Source of the DNA: Streptomyces sp. GQFP
GTDB taxonomy: Bacteria > Actinomycetota > Actinomycetes > Streptomycetales > Streptomycetaceae
Length of the DNA: 64,000 nt
Direction: 5' to 3'
NCBI RefSeq assembly: GCF_021545335.1
Contig: NZ_CP089312.1
Coordinates: 4,712,001-4,776,000, forward strand
The translations under genes were made by a program, and so were the position numbers. This document shows positions 41,890 through 49,310 of this stretch, piece after piece; within the stretch, counting starts at the first letter, position 1; every line of letters starts with the position of its first letter. Below the pieces are notes generated by a model. It ran no database searches, was not told the DNA's origin, and saw only the letters and a list, made by a program, of their open reading frames with translations.

Positions 41890-42084
41890 TCAGGAATCGT
41901 CTCCGGTCGCTCCGGTCGCTCCGGTCGCTCCGGTCGCTCCGGTCGGGAGATCGGGCTCGTCGTCGTCCTCGGCCTTGTCCCGGACATCTCGCGGTGTGGG
42001 TGTGACGACGTTCCGCTCCTCTGCGGACCGTTCACGCGTCTTCTCGTCGACCGGAGGTGTGTCGTCGTCACCGGGGGTCTTCAT
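41890..42084 (-). CDS. Hydrophilic 64-residue protein with GAT repeats
   Basis: ATG 42084 is preceded by GAGGGGAA. The product is highly charged (MKTPGDDDTPPVDEKTRERS) and ends PTGATGATGATGATGDDS, encoded by a 9-bp tandem repeat at 41902-41938. It lies 67 bp downstream of the catalase stop on the same strand. It looks disordered, like small stress or hydrophilin-type proteins. No family recognised. Confidence 0.6.
   Translation of the reverse strand: MKTPGDDDTPPVDEKTRERSAEERNVVTPTPRDVRDKAEDDDEPDLPTGATGATGATGATGDDS
41902..41938. repeat. 9-bp tandem repeat (CCGGTCGCT x4)
   Basis: Four head-to-tail copies code for Gly-Ala-Thr repeats at the end of the small protein at 41890; being a multiple of three, copy number can change without loss of frame. 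Confidence 0.8.
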
Positions 42085-42151
42085 GGGGTTCCCCTCGCTC
42101 GGGTTTCGGGTCGTGGGCCGTGTCGCTCGACGCGGACGCAGCTGACGGGTT

Positions 42152-43672
42152 CTATGCCTTGTGCTGCATGGCGCGGCGCGCGGGGTTGCCCTGTTCCGCC
42201 ACCTTCGGGTCCTTTTCGTGGGACTTCGCTCGCACGCCGTCGGCGATGCGCTTGCCGGTCGATTCGTCGATGTTCGACCAGTACGCGAACGCGCGTTCGA
42301 GGACGGGCTCGCTCACCCCGTTGAGGAGATGGCCGACGACGTTGTCGACCAGGCGGTCACGGGCCTCGTCGTCCATGACCTCGCGTATCAGGGTTCCCGG
42401 CTGCCCCCAGTCGTCGTCCTCCGGATGGGACACGTACGCGGCACGAGTGATCTCGCCGTCCGCCGCCCAGCTGGGCGGGGTTCCGTAACGGGCCGTGTCG
42501 GCGGCCGGCCCGCCCTTGGAGTTCGGGGCGTAGACGGGGTCCGTCGTCTTGCGGTAGGCCATCGCGCCGTCCTTGGAGTAGGAGTGGACGTCGACGACGG
42601 GCGCGTTGACGGGAAGCTGCTGGTAGTTGGCGCCGATCCGGTGGCGATGCGCGTCCCCGTACGAGAACAGGCGGGCCAGCAGCATCCGGTCCGGGCTCGG
42701 CCCGATGCCGGGGACCAGGTTGTTCGGCTGGAAGGCCGCCTGCTCGATCTCGGCGTGGTTGTCCGTCGGGTTGCGGTCGAGCGTCATACGGCCGACCGGG
42801 ATGAGCGGGTAGTCGCCGTGCGGCCACACCTTGGTGAGGTCGAACGGGTTGAAGCGGTAGTGCGCGGCATCCTCGTACGGCATGACCTGCACATGGAGGG
42901 TCCAGCTGGGGTATTCCCCGTCACGGATGTGCTCGAAGAGGTCACGCGTGTGGTAATCCGTGTCGACGGCGGCCATCTGGTCGGCCTCGTGCTGGGTGAA
43001 GAACTCGATGCCCTGGTCGGTCTTGAAGTGGTACTTCACCCAGAACCGCTCGCCGTCGGCGTTGATCCACATGTACGTGTGCGACGAGTACCCGTTCATG
43101 TGACGCCAGGTCCGCGGAATTCCGCGGTCTCCCATCAGCCAGGTGACCTGGTGGGCGGATTCCGGGGAGAGCGTCCAGAAGTCCCACTGCATGTCGTGGT
43201 CGCGCAGGTTGTTGTCCGCGCGGCGTTTCTGGGACCGGATGAAATGCTGGAATTTCATCGGATCCTTTATGAAGAAGACCGGCGTATTGTTGCCGACCAT
43301 GTCGTAATTGCCTTCGCTGGTGTAGAGCTTCACCGCGAAACCACGCGGGTCGCGCCAGGTGTCCGGGCTGCCACGCTCCCCCGCCACGGTCGAGAACCGG
43401 ATGACCAGGTCGGTGCGCGTGCCCGGCTGGAACACGGCCGCCTTGGTGTAGGCGCTCACGTCGTGGCTCACTTCGAAATGACCGAAAGCGCCGCTCCCTT
43501 TCGCATGCGGCTGGCGCTCGGGAATTCGCTCCCGGTTGAACTGCGCCATCTGCTCGATCAGGTAGGCGTCCTGCAGAAGGACCGGTCCCCCGGGTCCAAC
43601 GGTCAGTGAGTGTTCGTCGCTCTCCACCGGAGCGCCCGAGTCGGTTGTGGTGGCGGGGCGGATCTCTGTCAT
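42152..43672 (-). CDS. katA: Monofunctional haem catalase
   Basis: The 506-residue clade-3-size catalase has the catalytic His in RQPHAKGSGAFGHFEV, the Asn in YDMVGNNTPVFF and the proximal Tyr in RLFSYGDAHRHRIG. Length and motifs are standard for small-subunit catalases; it converts H2O2 to O2 and water. The start MTEIRPATTTDSG at ATG 43672 follows a weak AAGGAG-like site. It is a single gene. Confidence 0.96.
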   Translation of the reverse strand: MTEIRPATTTDSGAPVESDEHSLTVGPGGPVLLQDAYLIEQMAQFNRERIPERQPHAKGSGAFGHFEVSHDVSAYTKAAVFQPGTRTDLVIRFSTVAGERGSPDTWRDPRGFAVKLYTSEGNYDMVGNNTPVFFIKDPMKFQHFIRSQKRRADNNLRDHDMQWDFWTLSPESAHQVTWLMGDRGIPRTWRHMNGYSSHTYMWINADGERFWVKYHFKTDQGIEFFTQHEADQMAAVDTDYHTRDLFEHIRDGEYPSWTLHVQVMPYEDAAHYRFNPFDLTKVWPHGDYPLIPVGRMTLDRNPTDNHAEIEQAAFQPNNLVPGIGPSPDRMLLARLFSYGDAHRHRIGANYQQLPVNAPVVDVHSYSKDGAMAYRKTTDPVYAPNSKGGPAADTARYGTPPSWAADGEITRAAYVSHPEDDDWGQPGTLIREVMDDEARDRLVDNVVGHLLNGVSEPVLERAFAYWSNIDESTGKRIADGVRAKSHEKDPKVAEQGNPARRAMQHKA

Positions 43673-43870
43673 GACACTCCTTCTGCCGACTGCCGACGGG
43701 TTTCACAGTCGTCGCGCGGGACGGGCACACACCGGAACGCGCCGCACATCGGGCGGACAGGTCGCCTTCGGTGTCGCCGGGCCTCCCGAGGCCCACAAGC
43801 CGCGTGACCCCGAGCGGCCGCGTCAAACATCGCCCGGGCGACGGATCCGCCTGAGCCACGCCAGCCATGG

Positions 43871-43937
43871 TCAACCGTGCAGCGAGCGGTACGCCGCGAC
43901 CGCGCCGGGGTGCAGGGGGATGCCGCCCGTGCCGATC
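43871..43937 (-). pseudogene. C-terminal scrap of a TAXI-type TRAP solute-binding protein
   Basis: The last codons before the stop at 43871 read IGTGGIPLHPGAVAAYRSLH plus G, the typical end of TAXI-family TRAP receptors (LHPGAxxYYxE). No more of the gene is present; it abuts the MFS fragment at 43938 in opposite orientation. Confidence 0.5.
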
Positions 43938-44146
43938 AGGCTGCCGCCGGCCCGCTGATCGTCGCGGCGCTCTACAACGGCCACGGCTACCAGAGCGTCT
44001 TCTACTTCATCTACTTCATCTACTTCATCTACTTCATCGCCGGCACGTGGCTGGTCGGCGCGATCGTCCTGGCCGTCTTCGGCACCCGGACGCGCTCGAC
44101 CCGCCTCGCCGAGGCGGAACGGCAACGGGTGGGGGTCCCCGCCTGA
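43938..44146 (+). pseudogene. 3' end of an MFS transporter with a YFI repeat
   Basis: The frame reads GPLIVAALYNGHGYQSVFYF, then IYFIYFIYFIAGTWLVGAIV and FGTRTRSTRLAEAE. Without the repeat it is the last helix of an MFS sugar- or metabolite-type transporter. Four copies of TACTTCATC encode YFI repeats that lengthen the helix by nine residues. No start or other helices exist. Confidence 0.55.
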
Positions 44147-44159
44147 GACGGGGACCCCC
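44131..44159. terminator. Bidirectional hairpin
   Basis: GGGGGTCCCCG and CGGGGACCCCC form a perfect 11-bp stem around CCTGAGA, between the MFS fragment and the convergent CU044_5270 gene. Confidence 0.7.
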
Positions 44160-44179
44160 AGTCCGAGTCGATCAGGCAA

Positions 44180-45130
44180 TCAGGCGGCCGGCGTCTCGCC
44201 CGTCCTGTCCGCGACCCCGACATCCAGCAGTGCCTCGTCCGTCGAGCCCAGGAAGGCGAGGGAGTTCTTGTCGAAGACCCAGACCGTGTGGCCGTCGCGT
44301 TCCTCGAACGTCAGGCCGATGCCCGGGCGGCCGGTGTAGTCCTTGGCGTCGTCGACGAGCGAGACGCCCGGGATCTTCGCGGCCGCTCGGTAGAGCGCGG
44401 CGTCCAGTTCGGGGAGGAGCGTGGCGTCGGGGAGTAGGTCGCCGATCTTCTCCAGGGCCGCGCTCTGCCTGATCTGGCCCTCCCCCTTCGTTCCGGCGTA
44501 GATCTCTTTCAGGAGGGCGTCGGGGTCGGTGGGCAGCGACTGGAGCTCGCGGAACGTGGTGACGTTCGGGTCGGGGCTCAGCTTCATGTCGTGTGTGCCC
44601 TTGGAGTACGAGGAGAAGGGGTCCCGGGGCCCGGACGGCGGGCCTGTCAGCACCGTGACCCGGCGCAGTCCCTCGCGCTTGCCGTCGACGGCGGTCCAAC
44701 TCGCCTCGCGCAGGACCCGGATGTCGTTCTCCGAGAACTTCATGGAGCCCTGCGTACGGACATAGACGTACTGGTCGTCCCGGACGGGCACGGACTCCTT
44801 CGTGGCGGCGACCTCGGCTATGCGGTTGAGGAGGTCGACCGCGTCCGCATCTGTCGTGGCCTTCTCCGACCCGCCGGCGCCTGCGAGTACCGCGGCGACT
44901 ATCGCTGCCGCCGTGGCCAGGGGTACGGCGATGGCGGCGAACCGGCGGCGGGGGGTGCGTGCTCGTCGGGCGGGGGTCGTCGCGGTGTCCAGGAGTTCCA
45001 GTTCCGGGGCTCGCTCGGTGAGTTCTCTCATCAGGTGGTCCTTCAGCAGATCGTGGCGGTCGCTCGTCAGGACCGGCTCACCCGGGCTCGGCAGCAGCCT
45101 GGCCAGTTCCTCGTGCTCTTCGGGGTTCAT
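44180..45130 (-). CDS. CU044_5270 family membrane protein (ECF partner)
   Basis: The 316-residue protein starts at ATG 45130, overlapping the sigma gene stop (ATGA). Residues 1-75 are cytoplasmic (MNPEEHEELARLLPSPGEPV), one helix follows (AAIAVPLATAAAIVAAVLAG), and the rest is extracytoplasmic (DDQYVYVRTQGSMKF, REGLRRVTVLTGPPSGP). This layout and the coupled sigma gene suggest an anti-sigma or sensor role. No zinc HxxxCxxC motif is seen. Confidence 0.85.
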   Translation of the reverse strand: MNPEEHEELARLLPSPGEPVLTSDRHDLLKDHLMRELTERAPELELLDTATTPARRARTPRRRFAAIAVPLATAAAIVAAVLAGAGGSEKATTDADAVDLLNRIAEVAATKESVPVRDDQYVYVRTQGSMKFSENDIRVLREASWTAVDGKREGLRRVTVLTGPPSGPRDPFSSYSKGTHDMKLSPDPNVTTFRELQSLPTDPDALLKEIYAGTKGEGQIRQSAALEKIGDLLPDATLLPELDAALYRAAAKIPGVSLVDDAKDYTGRPGIGLTFEERDGHTVWVFDKNSLAFLGSTDEALLDVGVADRTGETPAA

Positions 45131-45903
45131 CGGTGCTTCTCCTGAGTCGTCTGAGTCGTCGACCGGGCCGTTTCGGGACGGCCACCGGGTACCTGTCCGG
45201 TGCGCGGGCCGAGTCCCGGCTTTTTCCGCTGAAGCCGAGGGGGAACATCCGCGGACGTACGCCGGGCCAACTCCGCCTCCGACAGCGTCCGTAGCCGCTG
45301 CCTCGCCCGGGCGAGCCGTGACCGTACGGTGCTCGCGGGCACGCCGAGGGCCTCGCCCGCGGCCGCGTAGCTCAGGCCCGACCAGACGCACAGGGCGAAC
45401 ACCTCACGCTCGGCTCTGCGCAGCCGGCCGAGCGCGGTCTGCGCGGCGGCGAGCCGCTCGGCCCTCTCCATGCGGCCGACGACGTCGTCGGCGAAGTCGG
45501 GCAGGGTGTCACGGTCCGCCGGGCGGCCGGGGAGCCGGGCGAGCGCGGCGCTGTGCCGGCGGGCGGCGCGGCGCGTGTTGCGCAGGACGTTGGTGGCGAT
45601 GCCGTACAACCAGGGGCGCAGTCCGTCGCCGTCGGGCACATCGGCGTCCTCGTCCGGGGCCGCGGACTCGGGTCTCAGTTTCTCCCTGAGCCGCCAGGCT
45701 TCCAGGAAGGTCAGGGACACCACGTCCTCCGCGGTGCTCCGGTCCGCCGACAGACGGGCGGCATGTCCGTAGACGGCACGGGCATGCGCGCTGAACAGTT
45801 CGGCGAAGGCTTCCGGATCGCCGGCGCGTATCCGTTCACGCAGGGAAAGTTCCACAACCAGCCCTGTCCGCTCGGCACTTGTCGTCTCTGTGGCGACGAT
45901 CAC
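45127..45903 (-). CDS. ECF RNA polymerase sigma factor
   Basis: The 258-residue protein has sigma-70 region 2 (AFAELFSAHARAVYGHAARL, SLTFLEAWRLREKL, WLYGIATNVLRNTRRA) and region 4 (LRRAEREVFALCVWSGLSYA, LGVPASTVRSRLARAR). A Pro/Arg-rich tail follows. The membrane partner gene overlaps by 4 nt. ATG 45903 is used; a later GTG (VVELSLRERI) is possible. Confidence 0.9.
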   Translation of the reverse strand: MIVATETTSAERTGLVVELSLRERIRAGDPEAFAELFSAHARAVYGHAARLSADRSTAEDVVSLTFLEAWRLREKLRPESAAPDEDADVPDGDGLRPWLYGIATNVLRNTRRAARRHSAALARLPGRPADRDTLPDFADDVVGRMERAERLAAAQTALGRLRRAEREVFALCVWSGLSYAAAGEALGVPASTVRSRLARARQRLRTLSEAELARRTSADVPPRLQRKKPGLGPRTGQVPGGRPETARSTTQTTQEKHR

Positions 45904-45941
45904 AAGGGGGCCGGGGCCTGCCCCAGCACCGCTCTCCCGGC

Positions 45942-46213
45942 AAACTCCTCGCCCCCGCCGCCCCTACCCATTCCCATCCCCTGGGGGCTGCGCCCCCAGA
46001 CCCCCGCTGTCGGCCTGAACGGCCTCGTCCTCAAACGCCGGACGGGCTGAAATGCCTGAGCCTGGGCTGAAAGATCAAGCGACGGCCAGCACCACCCAGC
46101 CCGTTGGGGGTCCCCCCTCTGGGGGAGTTTGAGGACGAGCGCGTTCAGCGCGATGCGGGGGTTCGGGGGCAGCGCCCCCGAGGATGGGACGGGTAGGGGC
46201 GGCGGGGGCGAGG
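45942..46213. repeat. Inverted pair of Streptomyces-type palindromic repeats
   Basis: 45942-46050 and 46102-46213 are diverged inverted copies of one element: 'CTCGCCCCCGCCGCCCCTAC', a hairpin (GGGGGCTGCGCCCCC left; GGGGGCAGCGCCCCC right) and 'CTCGTCCTCAAAC'. Such elements are common at gene ends in Streptomyces and act as terminators. They fill the gap between the sigma and kinase genes. Confidence 0.75.
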
Positions 46214-46253
46214 AAAAACGCCGCGACCCCCGCCGCCCGTTCCCCCGGCCACG

Positions 46254-48194
46254 TCACCGCTCCCCCAGCCCCTTCGCGATGTTCTGCACGACGACAGCCG
46301 CGAACTCCCTCGCGGAGTCGCACAGTTGGCCGGTCGGCTGTGGGGCGTACACGGTCAGTTGGAGGAGTTCAGTGGTGGGGTCGCCGAGCGAGTTCGTGTA
46401 GGTGCGGTGCGGGGTCCGTACCGTGCAGCTGTCGTCCTCGATCTCGTTCGCCCAGTAGTAGCTCCGCGTCCCGGCGACGTCCACCGGTGTTCCGTCGTCG
46501 GCGTCCAGAGAGTTGTCCCGGCTGAACTGGATCTCCACCTCGCGGTTGCCGTCGTCGCTCGACCAGTCGCAGGCCCAGGAACCGAAGCCGCGGTCCTGGT
46601 TGTCCGCCTCGACGCCGGGGAGCCGCTTGAGCGCGGTGGCGTCGAGCAGGGTGCAAGTGTCCAGCCGGGAAAGGGAGTTCGCCGCCGGTGACGACGAACG
46701 CCGGGGCACCGGGCCGTCGGACAGCACGCCGACCACGTGGTCGGTGGCGGCGTCGGCCATCTCGCACGGGTCGGGCGCCACTTTGCCGAGCTGCTTCCCG
46801 ATGACGCGGATCTGCTTGCCGTCGGTGGTCAGGACGGCCCGCTCGCAGGCCTTCCCGTCCCGTTTGAGGGTGACGACCGTGAGGCCGCCGGTGAGGCGGG
46901 TCGACAGGACGTCGTCGAAGTCGTCCCGGTCCGAGTCGAGGTTGACCTGGACGTCCGCGTTGTCGTCACCGCTGTTGTTGCGGACGAGGACGTCGCAACG
47001 GTCGAACTCCCCGTAGTCCGGGTCGAGTACGGTGCCGCCGAAGCGGCCCAGCGAGGCGGCGTCGAGCAGCCCGCAGGGGTCCGCCGTACGCTCGTCGCCG
47101 ATGGCACCGGCGGGCGCCGTGGCCGACGGTTTCGCGTCAGCCGCCCCGGTACGGCCGCTCTCGTCCTCCGAGGCCCACGGCCCGAAGAGGACCAGCCCGG
47201 CCGTGATCGCGCCCGCCGCGACCAGCGCCACCGCCGTGATCGCCAAAGGGCGCCGGCGTCGGCGTACGGGCCGGGGCAGCTGAAGCATGAAGGGCGTGAA
47301 GTCCCCCTGGCCGCGCAGGAGTCGGGGCAGCCGGAGGGTGCGGGAGTCGTCTCCCGTACGGCTGTCGTGCAACTGCTCCTGAATGTGCGGGGGCGGAGGT
47401 GCCGCGCGTGTCAGCAGCTGCTGCGCCCTGGCGGCGTCGGGGCGGTGCCGCGGCTCCACCTCCAGCAGGGCGGTGAGCGGTCCCTCCAGCGGGCCGGCCC
47501 GGTGTGCGGGCTCGATGTGTCCCTCGACGGCCCGGGCCAGGTAGGCCATGAGGTGTTCGGCCTCCCCGTACGGCGACCTGCCCTCGACCGCCATGAACAG
47601 GGAGGCGCCCAGGGAGAACACGTCGGACTTCTCGCCCGCGCGCTGCCCCTTGGCCAACTCCGGGGCCAGATAACGGGGTTTGCCGCGCACACTGCCCGTC
47701 GTGCTGTGGGTGACGTCGCTCGTCAGGGCCCGTGAGATCCCGAAGTCGGTGAGTCTCGCGATGCCTTCGTCGGTGACGAGGATGTTCTCCGGCGTCACAT
47801 CGCCGTGCACCACGCCCTCGTGGTGGGACTTCGCCAGCGCGGCCGCGATCTGGCAGCCGATCGACCCGGCCTCCTCGGGCGTGAGCGGGCCGCGCTCGGT
47901 CACGATCTGGGCGAGGCTGCGCGAGGGGACGTACTCCATGATGATCCAGCAGGTGGCGCCCTCGTCGACGAAGTCGAAGACGCCCACGATGTTCGGGTGG
48001 TGCAGCCGCCCGGCGTTGCGCGCCTCGCCCATGAGCCGTCGCGCGGCCCGGTCGTCGTCCAGGCGTGCGCACTTGACCGCGACCCGCCGTTCGAGCCGCT
48101 CGTCCCAGGCCAGCCAGACGACACCCATACCGCCGCTGCCGATGGGCTCTTGTAGGAGGTATCGGCCGGCGATCCTGTCCCCGGCCCCCGGCAT
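46254..48194 (-). CDS. Membrane Ser/Thr protein kinase with duplicated outer domain
   Basis: ATG 48194 gives 646 residues. The PknB-type kinase has IGSGGMGVVW, Lys in RVAVKCARL, the catalytic loop VVHGDVTPENILV (HGD in place of HRD, so a non-RD kinase), LTDFGISRAL and YLAPELAKG. After the helix LAITAVALVAAGAITAGLVL come two related outer modules, beginning DPCGLLDAASLGRFGG and DTCTLLDATALKRLPG, each with further Cys (RCDVLV; SWACDW), like DUF3558-type folds. It may sense an extracytoplasmic ligand and signal inside. Confidence 0.88.
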   Translation of the reverse strand: MPGAGDRIAGRYLLQEPIGSGGMGVVWLAWDERLERRVAVKCARLDDDRAARRLMGEARNAGRLHHPNIVGVFDFVDEGATCWIIMEYVPSRSLAQIVTERGPLTPEEAGSIGCQIAAALAKSHHEGVVHGDVTPENILVTDEGIARLTDFGISRALTSDVTHSTTGSVRGKPRYLAPELAKGQRAGEKSDVFSLGASLFMAVEGRSPYGEAEHLMAYLARAVEGHIEPAHRAGPLEGPLTALLEVEPRHRPDAARAQQLLTRAAPPPPHIQEQLHDSRTGDDSRTLRLPRLLRGQGDFTPFMLQLPRPVRRRRRPLAITAVALVAAGAITAGLVLFGPWASEDESGRTGAADAKPSATAPAGAIGDERTADPCGLLDAASLGRFGGTVLDPDYGEFDRCDVLVRNNSGDDNADVQVNLDSDRDDFDDVLSTRLTGGLTVVTLKRDGKACERAVLTTDGKQIRVIGKQLGKVAPDPCEMADAATDHVVGVLSDGPVPRRSSSPAANSLSRLDTCTLLDATALKRLPGVEADNQDRGFGSWACDWSSDDGNREVEIQFSRDNSLDADDGTPVDVAGTRSYYWANEIEDDSCTVRTPHRTYTNSLGDPTTELLQLTVYAPQPTGQLCDSAREFAAVVVQNIAKGLGER

Positions 48195-48344
48195 CACCAG
48201 CACCACTCCACCCCTCGCCCCCACCGATGGTCCTGCCAGACGACGGAGTGTACGCAGCCGGAACTCGACAGTGACCTCCTTCACCGGACTCCGCGCTGAC
48301 CCGCCCAGAACCCCCACAGCACGGCCGGGTCACGGCCCGCCGGG

Positions 48345-48650
48345 ACCTCCCTGCCCGGCATCGACCGCCCCGCCAGACCCCCCTGCCCGGCGCCGACCAC
48401 CCCACCAGGGACCTCCCTGCCCGGCGTCAACCGCCCCGCCAGAAACCTCCCCGCCCGGCGTCAACCACCCCACCAGGGACCTCCCTGCCCGGCGCCGACC
48501 ACCCCGCCAGAAACCTCCCCGCCCGGCGTCAACCACCCCGCCAGAACCCCCCCTGCCCGGCGTCAACCACCCCACCAGGAACCTCCCCGCCCAGCGTCAA
48601 CCGCCCCTCCAGGAACCTCCCCGCCCGGCGTCGACCACCCCGCACAAGGC
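48345..48650. repeat. 34-bp minisatellite, about nine copies
   Basis: The core GCCCGGCGTCAACCACCCC recurs at 48353, 48385, 48419, 48453, 48487, 48521, 48555, 48589 and 48623, a period of 34 bp (the first step is 32). Copies differ by a few bases and alternate between GGGACCTCC and GAAACCTCC spacers. The period is not a multiple of 3, so it is not coding. It fills the gap between the response regulator and kinase genes. Confidence 0.92.
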
Positions 48651-48656
48651 CCGCGC

Positions 48657-49310
48657 TCAGGCCCTGCCCCGCGGCCTGACCAGCCCGCTCTCATACGCCA
48701 GGATCGTCGCCTGTACCCGGTCCCGCAGGCCCAGTTTGGTCAGCAGGGCGTTGACGTGGGTCTTCACCGTGCCCGTGGTCACTCCTAGCGCGGCGGCGAT
48801 CTCGGCGTTCGTCAGGCCCGAGGCGATGTGCAGCAGGACGTCGTTCTCGCGGGGGGTGAGGGCGGACAACTCGCCTGTCACCGACGGTGGTTGCGGGGCG
48901 CCCTGGGCGAAGGTGTCGATGAGGCGGCGGGTCACGGTGGGGGCCAGGATGCCCTCGCCGGTGGCGACCACGCGGATCGCGGAGAGGAGGTCCTCGGGGA
49001 GGGCGTCCTTGAGCAGGAACCCGGAGGCCCCGGCGCGCAGTGCCTCGTACACGTAGGCGTCCAGGTCGAAGGTGGTCAGGACCAGGACGCGGGGGCAGGG
49101 CTCCTGCGCGGTGATGAGACGGGTCGCGGTGAGGCCGTCCATGCCGGGCATACGGATGTCCATCAGGACCAGGTCGGGCGCCGTGCTCGCGGCGAGTTCC
49201 ACCGCCGACGCCCCGTCACCGGCCTCGGCGACCACCGTCAGATCGGGTTCGGCGTCCACGATGGCGGCGAATCCCGCGCGGACCACCGCCTGGTCGTCGA
49301 CGACCATCAC
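48657..49310 (-). CDS. NarL/LuxR-type response regulator
   Basis: The 217-residue protein starts at GTG 49310 (VMVVDDQAVVRAGFAAIV) or ATG 49307, overlapping the kinase stop. The receiver has VVDDQ, the phospho-Asp in LVLMDIRMPGMDG and the Lys in FLLKDALPED. The HTH reads ALTPRENDVLLHIASGLTNA and TTGTVKTHVNALLTKLGL. AGGAGGT lies unusually far upstream (about 20 nt), so the real start may differ. Confidence 0.92.
   Translation of the reverse strand: MMVVDDQAVVRAGFAAIVDAEPDLTVVAEAGDGASAVELAASTAPDLVLMDIRMPGMDGLTATRLITAQEPCPRVLVLTTFDLDAYVYEALRAGASGFLLKDALPEDLLSAIRVVATGEGILAPTVTRRLIDTFAQGAPQPPSVTGELSALTPRENDVLLHIASGLTNAEIAAALGVTTGTVKTHVNALLTKLGLRDRVQATILAYESGLVRPRGRA

Noticed and set aside
41655..42071. 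A 138-residue protein with PERPERPER repeats
   Set aside because: It is the shifted frame of the better supported 64-residue gene (start 42084 with GAGGGGAA); only its last part looks protein-like.
48345..48650. CRISPR array
   Set aside because: Units are contiguous with no unique spacers and no cas genes nearby; it is a minisatellite.
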